64,000 bases of DNA from Actinomycetes bacterium (GTDB lineage Bacteria > Actinomycetota > Actinomycetes > Mycobacteriales > Mycobacteriaceae): the NCBI GenBank assembly GCA_023404955.1, contig JAEXZY010000027.1, forward strand, positions 20,566 through 84,565. Reading direction: 5' to 3'. A model generated the notes under the pieces. The model had not been told where the DNA came from. It did no database searches and saw only the letters and a program-made list of their open reading frames with translations. This document shows positions 33,656 to 42,825 of the stretch, piece by piece (the first letter of the stretch is position 1; each line of letters opens with the position of its first letter). The position numbers and the translations under genes are program-made.

Positions 33656-34540
33656 GTGCGTTTTCTCGCCACGCTGATGCTGTGGCTGCTGACCACCCTC
33701 GCGCTGGCGATCGCGGTCCCCGCCGGATGGGCGCAGCGCGACATCGTCGACGAGGACGGGTACGCCGCGCTGGCCGCCCGCGCGGCCGGTGACTCCCGGT
33801 TGCAGGACGCGATGGCCGGTGAGCTGACCACCCAGATCATCGCCCTGGGCGGCGATAATGGCTATCAGCTCAACCCGCAGTTGGTCCGCACGGTCGCCGA
33901 TTCCTACACCCGCAACGACGGCTTCCCCGGGCAGTTCGCGCAGGCCAACCGGATCGCGCATCGGTGGATGTTCACCGGCGCCGTACCCGAGGGCAATTCG
34001 ACCGATCGGTGGCTGATCGACATCGCGCCAATGCTGTCGGACCCGTCGTTCCACGCGACACTGGGCAACCTCGACCTCGCGGTGCCGCCGACGCTGACCG
34101 TGCCGATCACCGTCGAATCACCCGATCTGCGCCCCGGCAAGCTGCGCCCGCTGGCCACCTGGGGCCCGTGGGCCAGCGTCGGCGCCGCGGTGCTGACCGG
34201 TCTGCTGGCGCTGCTGACCCTGGCCGCCGCCCGGTCGAAAGGCCGCGCGCTGTGCGCGCTCGGAGTGTCGGCGCTGCTGGTCGGTGCTGCCGGGTGGGCG
34301 GGCATAGAGATGGGTCGGCGCTTCATCGACGCGGCGGTCAACCGCACCAGCGGAGACATCCGCACCGTGGCCGAGGTGATGGTGCGCACTGCCGAGAACA
34401 GCGCGCACCATTGGCTCAACATCACACTGCTCGCCGGTATCGGGCTCGTCGTGGTCGGCGTGCTGGGCGCCACCGCGGGCGCGGCTCTGCGCCGGCCTAC
34501 AGATGGTCCATCATCCGCGACATCGCCGCGTTCTCGATGA
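33656..34540 (+). CDS. Membrane protein of unknown function
   Basis: 294 residues. A signal-anchor helix at 4–24, a large domain of about 140 residues on the outer side (ARAAGDSRLQDAMAGELTTQ, PTLTVPITVES), then helices near 166–190, 195–217 and 252–277. I do not recognise the family. It may be part of a transport or envelope system. GTG 33656 has AGGAAGG nine bases upstream. The 3' 44 bases overlap the convergent His-rich small gene. No co-transcribed partner is obvious other than ppk2, 44 bases upstream. Confidence 0.75.
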   Translation: MRFLATLMLWLLTTLALAIAVPAGWAQRDIVDEDGYAALAARAAGDSRLQDAMAGELTTQIIALGGDNGYQLNPQLVRTVADSYTRNDGFPGQFAQANRIAHRWMFTGAVPEGNSTDRWLIDIAPMLSDPSFHATLGNLDLAVPPTLTVPITVESPDLRPGKLRPLATWGPWASVGAAVLTGLLALLTLAAARSKGRALCALGVSALLVGAAGWAGIEMGRRFIDAAVNRTSGDIRTVAEVMVRTAENSAHHWLNITLLAGIGLVVVGVLGATAGAALRRPTDGPSSATSPRSR

Positions 34541-34652
34541 AATCGTGATGGTGCGGATGCAGGTGCACGTCCCAGTCTGACCTGACGTGCTTCGGGTGCT
34601 TGGCCCGCCAGTTCGTCAGTGCCGATGTCGGGCGCGGCATGTGGATCGTCAT
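34497..34652 (-). CDS. Small His-rich protein (51 residues)
   Basis: Starts at ATG 34652, six bases after an AAGGGGGA ribosome-binding site that is among the strongest in the window, which is the main reason for calling it real. The product begins MTIHMPRPTSALTNWRAKHP and contains VHLHPHHHDF; eight of 51 residues or more are His, with three Met near the end (SRMMDHL). No cysteine and no signal peptide. Could chelate metal, but this is only a composition argument. Overlaps the convergent membrane-protein gene by 44 bases and is divergent from the SnoaL-like gene. Confidence 0.65.
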   Translation of the reverse strand: MTIHMPRPTSALTNWRAKHPKHVRSDWDVHLHPHHHDFIENAAMSRMMDHL

Positions 34653-34669
34653 TGGAGTCCCCCTTCGTT

Positions 34670-34689
34670 CGATTTCCCCGAGGGAATCG
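34670..34689. promoter_or_regulatory. Imperfect palindrome between the His-rich gene and the SnoaL-like gene
   Basis: CGATTTCCC and GGGAATCG flank CGA, making an almost perfect inverted repeat with one bulged base. It sits 17 bases upstream of the small His-rich gene and 65 bases before the SnoaL-like gene. Possible operator. Confidence 0.35.
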
Positions 34690-34754
34690 TCGCGCGCGTC
34701 AACGGCGTCATTCTCAGTGGTGCGGTACTGATTTTTCTGCGGCTCTCGGGTGCT

Positions 34755-35174
34755 ATGCCTGAGTACGTGGACGAGCACACGATGCGAGCCCTCATCGATC
34801 GCCACATCGAGGCCGAAGGCCGTGGTGACATCGATGCGGCGGTCGCGGTCTACACCGACGACGTCGAGCACGATGTTGTCGGGTTCCCCGAGGGAGTGCG
34901 CCACGGCCGGGACGGAGCCCGGGAGTTCTACCTCGAGCTGACCGCGAACTTCCGGTCCGAGACGTGGACGCAGCGCCGTAGTTTCGTCACCGACGACGCC
35001 ATGATTCTCGAACAGGACATGACCGGAACGGTGATCGGTTCGATGTTCGGACTCCCGGGACGAGGGCGGCGCATCACCTTCAGGATGCTGCACGTCTTCG
35101 AGTTCCGGGACGGGCTGATCAGCCGGGAGAACGTCTGGCTCGATGATGCGGCTGTCATCGCTCAGTTGAGCTGA
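34755..35174 (+). CDS. SnoaL-like / nuclear transport factor 2 fold protein
   Basis: 139 residues starting MPEYVDEHTMRALIDRHIEA with the opening helix of NTF2-like proteins, then AVAVYTDDVEHDVVGFPEG, a strand ENVWLDDAAVIAQ at the end. Family members bind or isomerise small hydrophobic molecules; catalytic residues are not identifiable. ATG 34755. The last 20 bases overlap the convergent LAL regulator, and this adjacency suggests that the regulator may act on the gene. Confidence 0.8.
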   Translation: MPEYVDEHTMRALIDRHIEAEGRGDIDAAVAVYTDDVEHDVVGFPEGVRHGRDGAREFYLELTANFRSETWTQRRSFVTDDAMILEQDMTGTVIGSMFGLPGRGRRITFRMLHVFEFRDGLISRENVWLDDAAVIAQLS

Positions 35175-37776
35175 CCGGACTGTCGACCAGGAGCATCGCG
35201 AGTTCCTCCCGGCTCGTCGTGCCGGTCTTGGCCATGGCGTTGTAGATGTGACTCTCGATCGTGCGGACGGATACCCCGAGCCGGGAAGCCATGTCGCGGT
35301 TGGAGATCGATTCCCCGAGTAGCCTGACGACCTCACGCTCACGAGTCGTCAACGGAAGCGTGTCGACGCATCGCAGCAGAGTCGGCGTTCGGGCCCCACC
35401 GCAGGCCGCCGCCAACGCTTCGGCCCGTCGGGAACACCGCAGCCCGGAACCACGCAACCCCGCGGTGCGGAAACACATCGACGCGTGCGCTACCGCGTCG
35501 ACAGCGGCGATGAGATCGCCCATCTCCTCGAATTGCAGTGACACGGTCTCGAGTTCGGCGGCGTCCGCGCACCGCAACGCCGCGGCGAAGCGCGCGGCGA
35601 TCGACACACGCGGACCCTCGACATGGTGCTCGAGCTCGCGTAGCCGATCGGTGGTGGATGCGTCCCCGAACTGGGTCGCCGTCTGCAGACACAGCACCTC
35701 CGCGGCGAACTGACCACGCGCACCGGCGATCTCGGCCGCTTCCCGGACCACGGCGATGGCCTCACTGACTGCCTCCTGGGCGGCGGCCACCCATCCGTGG
35801 GCGATCGCGCGAGAGTAATCCAGATATCGCCAGCCGGGATGCCGGTCGGCCTCCATCGCGGCTTGCGCGCGGCATGCCTCGTGAACGCGTCCCCGCATGG
35901 CGAGCGCGGTGGTCATCAGGATCTCATACCGGTAGCGGAAACCGGTGGCGGTGTTCCAGGCCGTCACCCGCTGCAATGCCGCGGACAGATGGGTGCACGC
36001 CCGGTCCAGGTGACCCGCGCCCAGCTCGGCCTGGCCGGTCACGGCGATCGCGATCTGTCCGAACGGGGCACCGCGCGATGCCGTGGCGCGGCCGCGCATC
36101 ATCTCGGCGACCTCGAAGGCCTTCGTCGTTTCGCCGGCAAGCAGCAGGGCATTGGTGTGCGCGTCGGAGATGACGATGAAGGCGCGCACAGGTATCGGGT
36201 AGCCGGCGTGGGCGGCGGCAGAGGCCTCTGCTGTCGCGCCGGCTTCACCGCAGGCCACTGCGACCGCCCACGCCGTCAACCGCCGCTCGAGACGGTCGGG
36301 AAGCGCGTTCGAATCGAGCGATCGCGCCACTGCCCGTGCAGTGTCGGGCGCGCCGAGGGCGGCGGCCGCGACACATCGAAAGGCGTCCAAACAGTGGCGC
36401 CCGGGTGACGCGGTGATCTCCGCACCATCGACGACAGCCTGAGCGGCATCCGGATCGGCCAGGGTGAAGAACAGGTTGACCGCGCGCAAGAAGATCAGCC
36501 GTGCCTGTTCGAAGGCGGTGAGCGCGCCCATGTCCACGGCGGCGAGCACGGCCTCAGCCGCCGCACCCTCGCCGCACCAGGAGAGAACGAAGGCGTGGAT
36601 CAGACTGGCCTCCATTCCTCCTCCGCCCGCCGAGATCGCTGCCTCGGCGAGCCGATTGGCCAGCGGCAGATTCAGCATCCAGGCTGCTCCGCGGGCCGCC
36701 TCGAGAAGCAGATCGATATCGGGCTCGAGGTCGGACTCGACACTCAGCGCTGCCCGACGCACCACGGCGTGGACATCGTTGCGGTGCCCGTTCGTGGCGA
36801 GCTCTGCGGCGACGACGCCTCTAAGCCGGCGCAGCGTCGTGAGTGCGGCACGTCGGCGACGGACCTCGCCGTACAGCGGATGTGCCAGGCGCACAGACAC
36901 GCAGCCGTCCGTGGAATCGCAGGTGATCAACCCGCGACGGTCCGCCTCCTCGACAGCCGTGGTGCCGGCGATACGCGTCAGGGACTTCAGGTCGAGGGGC
37001 TCCCCGACCGCGAGGATGTCGATGACATCACTGACCGGCTCGGGCAGCCCGCCGGTGCGGGACTCGACCAGCTCGATGAGACCCGGTGGGACCACCGGAT
37101 CGCCGGTCCAGGTCCACACCTCGTCGCCGCGGGCGAGCCGGCCGTCGGCCACCTCCTTCTCCACGATCAATCGGAGGTACAGCGGATTACCTTGCGTCAA
37201 ACTCCAAAGGTGTTGTGCAGCACTCGAATCGATGAAGCCGCCGACGACACGGCACACCAGCTCCTCGACGTCTTCCAGGGTCAAAGGTTGGACGTCGAGC
37301 CGGTCGAACTCGCCGGCCTTCCACAGCTCCCGCGTCGCCTTCGCCAGCGGTTCGCCGGTCCGAAGTGTCAGAACCACTTTCGCCAGTCGGCGTTGAATGA
37401 CCTGGTGCATCACGACGGTCGAAAGATCGTCGAGCAACGGCACATCGTCCACCACCACTACAACCGGCGCGCCGTCCGGCGACACCGTCAACGCGTGGAT
37501 GACCGTGTGCACCAGCTCGAGGCTGTCGTCGCCACCGGTCGCCGTCCACGGTGTCAGAGCGCCGAAAGGAAGATTCCGCGCCGCCGAGGTGCCCGCCACC
37601 CACCGGAGCTGCCATCCGCGAGCGGTGAATGCCTCCATCGTCTCCCGGACGATCCGGCTCTTTCCCACGCCTGCCTGGCCACTGACGACGATGCCCGCGG
37701 AACCAGGATCGAGCAGCGCGGCTTCGATGAGCCGTGTCTCCTGGGTGCGACCGGTGAGCGGCCACGTCAACCGCAC
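35155..37776 (-). CDS. Large ATP-binding LuxR (LAL) regulator
   Basis: 873 residues, the length of LAL/MalT-type activators. N-terminal AAA-like ATPase: Walker A GQAGVGKSRI (about 33–42) and Walker B APVVVVVDDVPLLDD (about 103–117), a central helical-repeat region of about 500 residues, and a C-terminal LuxR helix-turn-helix (LPLTTREREVVRLLGE, RLGVSVRTIESHIYNAM). These proteins use ATP and an effector to self-assemble on promoters. GTG 37776 is used; no in-frame ATG starts before the P-loop. Divergent from the Ski2-like helicase across 327 bases. Confidence 0.88.
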   Translation of the reverse strand: MRLTWPLTGRTQETRLIEAALLDPGSAGIVVSGQAGVGKSRIVRETMEAFTARGWQLRWVAGTSAARNLPFGALTPWTATGGDDSLELVHTVIHALTVSPDGAPVVVVVDDVPLLDDLSTVVMHQVIQRRLAKVVLTLRTGEPLAKATRELWKAGEFDRLDVQPLTLEDVEELVCRVVGGFIDSSAAQHLWSLTQGNPLYLRLIVEKEVADGRLARGDEVWTWTGDPVVPPGLIELVESRTGGLPEPVSDVIDILAVGEPLDLKSLTRIAGTTAVEEADRRGLITCDSTDGCVSVRLAHPLYGEVRRRRAALTTLRRLRGVVAAELATNGHRNDVHAVVRRAALSVESDLEPDIDLLLEAARGAAWMLNLPLANRLAEAAISAGGGGMEASLIHAFVLSWCGEGAAAEAVLAAVDMGALTAFEQARLIFLRAVNLFFTLADPDAAQAVVDGAEITASPGRHCLDAFRCVAAAALGAPDTARAVARSLDSNALPDRLERRLTAWAVAVACGEAGATAEASAAAHAGYPIPVRAFIVISDAHTNALLLAGETTKAFEVAEMMRGRATASRGAPFGQIAIAVTGQAELGAGHLDRACTHLSAALQRVTAWNTATGFRYRYEILMTTALAMRGRVHEACRAQAAMEADRHPGWRYLDYSRAIAHGWVAAAQEAVSEAIAVVREAAEIAGARGQFAAEVLCLQTATQFGDASTTDRLRELEHHVEGPRVSIAARFAAALRCADAAELETVSLQFEEMGDLIAAVDAVAHASMCFRTAGLRGSGLRCSRRAEALAAACGGARTPTLLRCVDTLPLTTREREVVRLLGESISNRDMASRLGVSVRTIESHIYNAMAKTGTTSREELAMLLVDSPVSSTER

Positions 37777-38103
37777 TCATCCAGGTTAGAAGGGCGGGCA
37801 GCTCCAGGGAAACACCTGCACGGAAAGCTTTTCGCGTGCTGTCCCCATTTGCTCGATTCTCACCATCTGACGACGGAGATCGCGGCATCCGCAGCTAACG
37901 GCAGTGAGATGGCTTAACTCTGTAGTCGTCACCACATTGCGCGAGATGTAGTGCGAGATCATGTGGGCGCTGACCTCTGCCTGCAGGCGATCAGAACTCG
38001 CGGCCCGGTATGACTGAGCAACGACATCCAGTCCGCCGGACGAATTGTCTCCGCCGCGGCCGAGTGTCGGGTCCGATCACCAGTGGGGCAGTCTGGTGTC
38101 ACG
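37777..38103. other. 327-base gene-free region between the LAL regulator and the helicase
   Basis: No credible coding frame and no strong terminator or paired repeat found. It contains two nearby GCGAGAT copies (37942–37967 area) and a lower-GC patch (AAAGCTTTTCGCG near 37824) that could host the regulator's promoter. I see nothing else in it. Confidence 0.5.
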
Positions 38104-40620
38104 ATGACAACTGCCCGACCGCTCCTGGCGCCCCCGGCCGGCGCCGACCCCGACGAGCTGTTCACCGCGTTCGCCGCGTGGGCCGAAGACAGCGGCACAC
38201 CGCTGTACCCCGCGCAGGAAGAGGCGTTGATCGAGTTCGTCAGCGGTGCCAACGTCGTGCTCGCGACGCCCACCGGGTCGGGAAAGTCCCTGGTTGCGAC
38301 CGGGGCGCAGTACGCCGCGCTAGCGGCAGGTCGGCGCAGCTACTACACGGCCCCCATCAAGGCGTTGGTGAGCGAGAAGTTTTTCGCCCTGTGCGGTGTC
38401 TTCGGGGCCGAGAACGTCGGCATGCTCACCGGCGACGCCGCGGTCAACGCGCACGCGCCGATCATCGTGTGCACGGCCGAGGTGCTCGCGAACACGGCGC
38501 TGCGGGAGGGTTCGGGCTCCGACATCGGCGTGGTCGTGATGGACGAGTTCCATTTTTACGGTGACCCCGACCGCGGCTGGGCCTGGCAGGTGCCGCTGCT
38601 GGAACTGCCTGCCGCGCAGTTCCTCCTGATGTCGGCGACGCTGGGCGACGTCACGTTCCTGCGGGAGGATCTGACCCGGCGCACCGGCCGGCCGACGGCG
38701 CTGGTGGCCCACGCCGAACGCCCGGTGCCGCTGTTCTATTCGTACGCGACGACTCCGATGCATGAGACCATCGGCGATCTACTGGACACCCGCCAGGCGC
38801 CGATCTACATCGTCCACTTCACCCAGGCCGCGGCGCTGGAGCGGGCGCAGGCGCTGATGAGCGTCAACGTCAGCACCAAGGCCGAAAAGGCCGCTATCGC
38901 CGAGCATCTCGGAGCGTTCCGGTTCTCCACTGCGTTCGGTGCGACGCTGTCGCGACTGGTGCGCCACGGTATCGGGGTGCATCACGCCGGCATGTTGCCC
39001 AAGTACCGGCGGCTGGTCGAGCAGCTCGCCCAGGCTGGACTGCTGAAGATCATCTGCGGCACCGACACGCTCGGTGTCGGCATCAACGTGCCGATCCGGA
39101 CCGTGGTGTTCACCGCACTGTCGAAGTACGACGGGACCCGCACCCGGCTCCTCACCGCGCGGGAGTTCCACCAGATCGCCGGGCGTGCGGGGCGGGCGGG
39201 CTACGACACCGCGGGCACCGTGGTGGTGCAGGCGCCCGACCACGAGGTGGAGAACCTCAAGCAGTTCGCGAAGGTCGCCGACGATCCGAAGAAGCGCCGA
39301 AAACTCGTGCGGCGCAAGGTGCCCGAGGGCATGGTGCCGTGGAGCGAGAAGACGATGACCCGGCTCGTGGACGCCGCACCTGAGCCGCTGACCAGCAACA
39401 TGCGGGTGTTCACCGCGATGATCCTCGACGTCGTCGACCGCCCGGGCAACCCGTTCGAGGCGATGCGCCGGCTGCTCACCGACAATCACGAGCCGCGCAA
39501 GCGGCAACTCCGGCTGATTCGGGAGGCGGTCGGCATCGCACGGTCGCTGTTGCAGGCCGGGGTGATCGAGCGGATGGCCGAGCCCGACGCCGACGGGCGC
39601 CGCTACCGGCTGACCGTTGACCTGCCGCGCGACTTCGCGCTGAACCAGCCGTTGTCCACGTTTGCGCTGGCCGCCATCGACGTGCTCGACCCTGACGCGG
39701 AAAGTTATGCGCGCGATGTGGTTTCGGTGATCGAGGCGACGCTGGAAGACCCTCGGCAGATCCTGGCGGCACAGCTGAAGAAGGCCAGGGGCGAGGCGGT
39801 GGCGGCGATGAAGGCCGAGGGCATCGAGTACGAGGAACGTATCGAACTGCTCGACGACGTCACCTACCCCAAGCCGCTCGACGAACTGCTGCGCGGGGTG
39901 TTCGAGATCTATGTGCAGACCAACCCGTGGGCAGCGGACGGGCAGCTCTCGCCGAAGTCCGTGGTGCGCGAGATGTGGGAGGGCGCCTTCACGTTCCGCG
40001 AGTACGTCAGCCTCTACGGGTTGACCCGGTCGGAGGGGGCGGTGCTGCGCTATCTGTCCGACGCAGTCAAGGCGCTGCGCTCGGGGGTGCCCGCCGCGGC
40101 GCGCACCGAGGAACTGACCGACATCACCGAGTGGCTCGCCGAACTCGTGCGGCAGGTCGATTCGAGTCTGCTCGACGAGTGGGAGCAGCTCACCAGTCCT
40201 GACGAGCCACTGGACGTGCCGGTGTCCGTGCCGGTGCGGCCGCGGCCCGTGACGGGCAACGAACGGGCGTTCACCGCGATGGTGCGCAACGCCCTGTTCC
40301 GCCGCGTCGAACTTTTCGCCCGAGAGCGGTGGGATGAGCTGGGCGCGTTGGATTCCGGGTCGGGATGGTCGGCGCAGCATTGGCGCGGCATCGGTGACGA
40401 GTACTACGCCGAGCACGACGACGTCGGGATCGGTCCGAACGCCAGGGGTCCGGCGCTGCTCCTCATCGACCGCGGCACCGACGTGTGGCGGGTGCGCCAA
40501 ATCCTCGACGACCCGGCCGGCGACCACGACTGGGGTATCGATGTCGAGGTCGATCTGGGCATGAGTGACGACGAGGGTGTGGCGGTGGTGCGCACGGTGA
40601 ACGTCGGGCGGATGGACTAG
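38104..40620 (+). CDS. Ski2-like DEAD-box helicase with C-terminal DUF3516-type region
   Basis: 838 residues. Helicase motifs: LYPAQEEALIEF (Q), LATPTGSGKSLVATGAQ (Walker A, about 56–72), VVVMDEFHFYGD (DEFH box), LLMSATLGD (III), VHHAGMLPKYRRLVE (IV-like), GTDTLGVGINVP (V), QIAGRAGRAGYDTAG (VI). The remaining 400 residues are a helical region with AFTFREYVSLYGLTRSEG, typical of the mycobacterial DUF3516 helicases. Probable RNA or DNA helicase; substrate unknown. ATG 38104. Its stop overlaps that of the convergent Vps62-like gene by 4 bases (CTAG). Confidence 0.87.
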   Translation: MTTARPLLAPPAGADPDELFTAFAAWAEDSGTPLYPAQEEALIEFVSGANVVLATPTGSGKSLVATGAQYAALAAGRRSYYTAPIKALVSEKFFALCGVFGAENVGMLTGDAAVNAHAPIIVCTAEVLANTALREGSGSDIGVVVMDEFHFYGDPDRGWAWQVPLLELPAAQFLLMSATLGDVTFLREDLTRRTGRPTALVAHAERPVPLFYSYATTPMHETIGDLLDTRQAPIYIVHFTQAAALERAQALMSVNVSTKAEKAAIAEHLGAFRFSTAFGATLSRLVRHGIGVHHAGMLPKYRRLVEQLAQAGLLKIICGTDTLGVGINVPIRTVVFTALSKYDGTRTRLLTAREFHQIAGRAGRAGYDTAGTVVVQAPDHEVENLKQFAKVADDPKKRRKLVRRKVPEGMVPWSEKTMTRLVDAAPEPLTSNMRVFTAMILDVVDRPGNPFEAMRRLLTDNHEPRKRQLRLIREAVGIARSLLQAGVIERMAEPDADGRRYRLTVDLPRDFALNQPLSTFALAAIDVLDPDAESYARDVVSVIEATLEDPRQILAAQLKKARGEAVAAMKAEGIEYEERIELLDDVTYPKPLDELLRGVFEIYVQTNPWAADGQLSPKSVVREMWEGAFTFREYVSLYGLTRSEGAVLRYLSDAVKALRSGVPAAARTEELTDITEWLAELVRQVDSSLLDEWEQLTSPDEPLDVPVSVPVRPRPVTGNERAFTAMVRNALFRRVELFARERWDELGALDSGSGWSAQHWRGIGDEYYAEHDDVGIGPNARGPALLLIDRGTDVWRVRQILDDPAGDHDWGIDVEVDLGMSDDEGVAVVRTVNVGRMD

Positions 40621-42821
40621 CGCGGTCGGGGCAGTGTGCCCTCGCCGAATCCCTGCTCCAGCGCGGTCAGCATCATCTTCCAGAATTCGGGGAACTTGAC
40701 CCCCGCGCGGTGCGGCACCGGATCGGTGGCGACCCGCTGACCCCATCGGCCCCGGAAGCCCTTCGTTCCGTCGTCGGACGGCCACCACACCTGTGTGGCG
40801 CGATCCACCACGAAGTCGTACCGGCGGCCCGACGGGGACTGGACACCCTGATCGCTGACCCAGTCGAACAGCCGATCGGTCACATCGTCGATCGCCAAGC
40901 CTCTGGGCCGCACCGTGATTCCCTGCTCCGCGGTGGCCGGGGCGGCGTCGGGATTGGGCGGGTCGGTCGGCGGCGGGACGAACGGGGGAGTCCCGTCGGC
41001 GCCGAAGGGCGAGCCGACCTTCGGGATGCCCTCGATGATGCCGGCGACCAGGCCGACGAGCGCGCCGATCGGGCCGAGTATGCCGCCGGCGCGCATCTTC
41101 ACGAGTATCAGGACCCAGCCGTTCTCGGTGAAGCTGTCCTTCTGCGCGGGAATGTCGGGCGTGCCGGGGGAAGCGGGCGGTACGGCGCTGGGGGTGTCGT
41201 ACTTCCCGCAGTCTGCCGGGACCGATGACGCCGGATACGGGGACACCTCGTGTTGGCCCGGGGTGGTGTACATGCTGTGTGAGCCGTGCGCGATGTAAAA
41301 CCGCGGGTGGTCGTCGAGGACGTCGGGCTGCACGGGAGTGGAGGCCGATCCGCGGCGCCACGGCTCCACCTTGATCGTGACGCGTCCCTCGGGGTCGAAC
41401 GCGTGCGGCCGCGCGGGTCGCGTTCCATCGGTCGACGGTGCGGGCCGAGAGCCGGTGATGCCGAAGAACTGTGGGGTGTAGGTGTCCAACGAGGGCGGTC
41501 CCTGACCGTCGAGCAGCAGGGCGAAGCACTGCCAGTCGCCGGCGTGCGAGGCGAACTCCTTGGCCTCGATGTTGGGGCACTGGTCGGTGCCGATGGACTG
41601 CTCGTGCGCCGGGTAGAAGAAGTAGTAGCAGAGCAACAGCGGGTTGGCGAAGTTCGCCAGTGTCGCCGTCAGGTCGAAGCCACCCTTCGTGCCGGCAGCG
41701 AGTGCCTTCAGTCGCGCCGTGTCGAACAACTCGGTGTGATACCAGTACTTGCTGTCGGCCAGATCGGTGCTGTACCGGCGCAGGATCTCGGTTCGGTCGA
41801 CGTAGACGTTGGAGCTTCCCGCGCTCACACCGGCTTCGGCAACCTCGTCGCGATTCTTCCAGCCGCCGACCTCGAGGAAGCGCTCCTTGGTGCTCCCCGC
41901 AGCGACGAAGTCCGGGGTACCGAGGAATTTCCCCGGCTCGTTCTGCGCAGCGGCCAGCGTCCCGGCCTTCGCCAACGGGGCTGCGCCCCAACTGCCTTTG
42001 GTGTCGAACGGCGCCTTGGCGCTCCACAGCGCAGCGGCCTCCACGTAGCGCTTGGCATTGACCGGGACGAACGACTCCGAAGGGTGCAGGTGCAGGATCG
42101 GTTCGTAGCGCCGGGTGAGATCGATGGCAGGGTTTCCCGTCGGGGGCGTCGTCCCGCCCGCACGAGGCGCTTTGACGCCGACGATCAGGGCCACCGCGTT
42201 CTGGTCGCCCGTCCACGTCCACGCCGCGGTGGTGGTGCCCGCCAGGGCATCCTGCGTCTGCAGAGTGAGGCCCTTGCCGAGGGGTTGATTCGCCGTCTCC
42301 TCACCGATCTCGGTGAAGCCTGCCCCGGGCGTGACCGGACTCGGCTGCCCGGTGGGCGCCAGCAGGATGGCGCCGATGGCGCGGTCACGGGCTTTGTCGG
42401 CGGGAGTGAACGTGGCATCCAGTCGTGCCCCGCTGCCGCGCACCGGCTGGCTGAAACCGATGGCGCCTGAGCCGTTGAGTCCGGTCGCGTCGACGTCGGT
42501 GTACTCGACGATCGACCAGGCACACAGTTGCTGAACCTGGTCGGCGAAATCGATGTCCACCGCACCGGCGGCGGGTGCGGGTCCGCGCGCCCGCAGGCAC
42601 GTCAGCCGGCGTTCACCGTCGGGGGTGGTGACGCTGTCGACGACCTCCCAGGTCAGTCCCGGGCTGCTGAGCCGCGGGGTGGTCAGCGTGCCAGATGTCA
42701 GCGGTCGCTTGACGTTTGCGACGAAGGCGAGAACCAGTGCATCCGCAGTCGGGGCCACCTGGCCGGTGGTGTAGTGCGCGGTGCTGCGGATGTCGCTGTC
42801 GACGATCAGTGAGCGGGCCAT
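40617..42821 (-). CDS. Vps62-like (DUF946) domain protein
   Basis: 734 residues. An N-terminal beta-rich domain (1 to about 225; LVLAFVANVKRP, WTGDQNAVALIVGVKAPR) is followed by a Vps62-like region: RYEPILHLHPSESFVPVNAK (about 237), YFFYPAHEQS, HAGDWQCFALLL and HGSHSMYTTPGQHEVSPYPA (about 507–526). A Gly-rich hydrophobic segment GGILGPIGALVGLVAGIIEG (about 577–596) could insert into a membrane. No signal peptide. Vps62 proteins are known from fungi and plants and in scattered bacteria; function unclear. 4 bases downstream of a LamG gene, the same operon. ATG 42821, with AAGGG eleven bases upstream. Confidence 0.75.
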   Translation of the reverse strand: MARSLIVDSDIRSTAHYTTGQVAPTADALVLAFVANVKRPLTSGTLTTPRLSSPGLTWEVVDSVTTPDGERRLTCLRARGPAPAAGAVDIDFADQVQQLCAWSIVEYTDVDATGLNGSGAIGFSQPVRGSGARLDATFTPADKARDRAIGAILLAPTGQPSPVTPGAGFTEIGEETANQPLGKGLTLQTQDALAGTTTAAWTWTGDQNAVALIVGVKAPRAGGTTPPTGNPAIDLTRRYEPILHLHPSESFVPVNAKRYVEAAALWSAKAPFDTKGSWGAAPLAKAGTLAAAQNEPGKFLGTPDFVAAGSTKERFLEVGGWKNRDEVAEAGVSAGSSNVYVDRTEILRRYSTDLADSKYWYHTELFDTARLKALAAGTKGGFDLTATLANFANPLLLCYYFFYPAHEQSIGTDQCPNIEAKEFASHAGDWQCFALLLDGQGPPSLDTYTPQFFGITGSRPAPSTDGTRPARPHAFDPEGRVTIKVEPWRRGSASTPVQPDVLDDHPRFYIAHGSHSMYTTPGQHEVSPYPASSVPADCGKYDTPSAVPPASPGTPDIPAQKDSFTENGWVLILVKMRAGGILGPIGALVGLVAGIIEGIPKVGSPFGADGTPPFVPPPTDPPNPDAAPATAEQGITVRPRGLAIDDVTDRLFDWVSDQGVQSPSGRRYDFVVDRATQVWWPSDDGTKGFRGRWGQRVATDPVPHRAGVKFPEFWKMMLTALEQGFGEGTLPRPR

Positions 42822-42825
42822 GACG

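Noticed and set aside
38779..42222. Open frame of over 1100 codons antisense to the Ski2-like helicase and out of frame with the Vps62-like gene
   Set aside because: Composition is Arg/Gly/His-rich, it spans two well-supported genes in other frames and has no recognisable motif.
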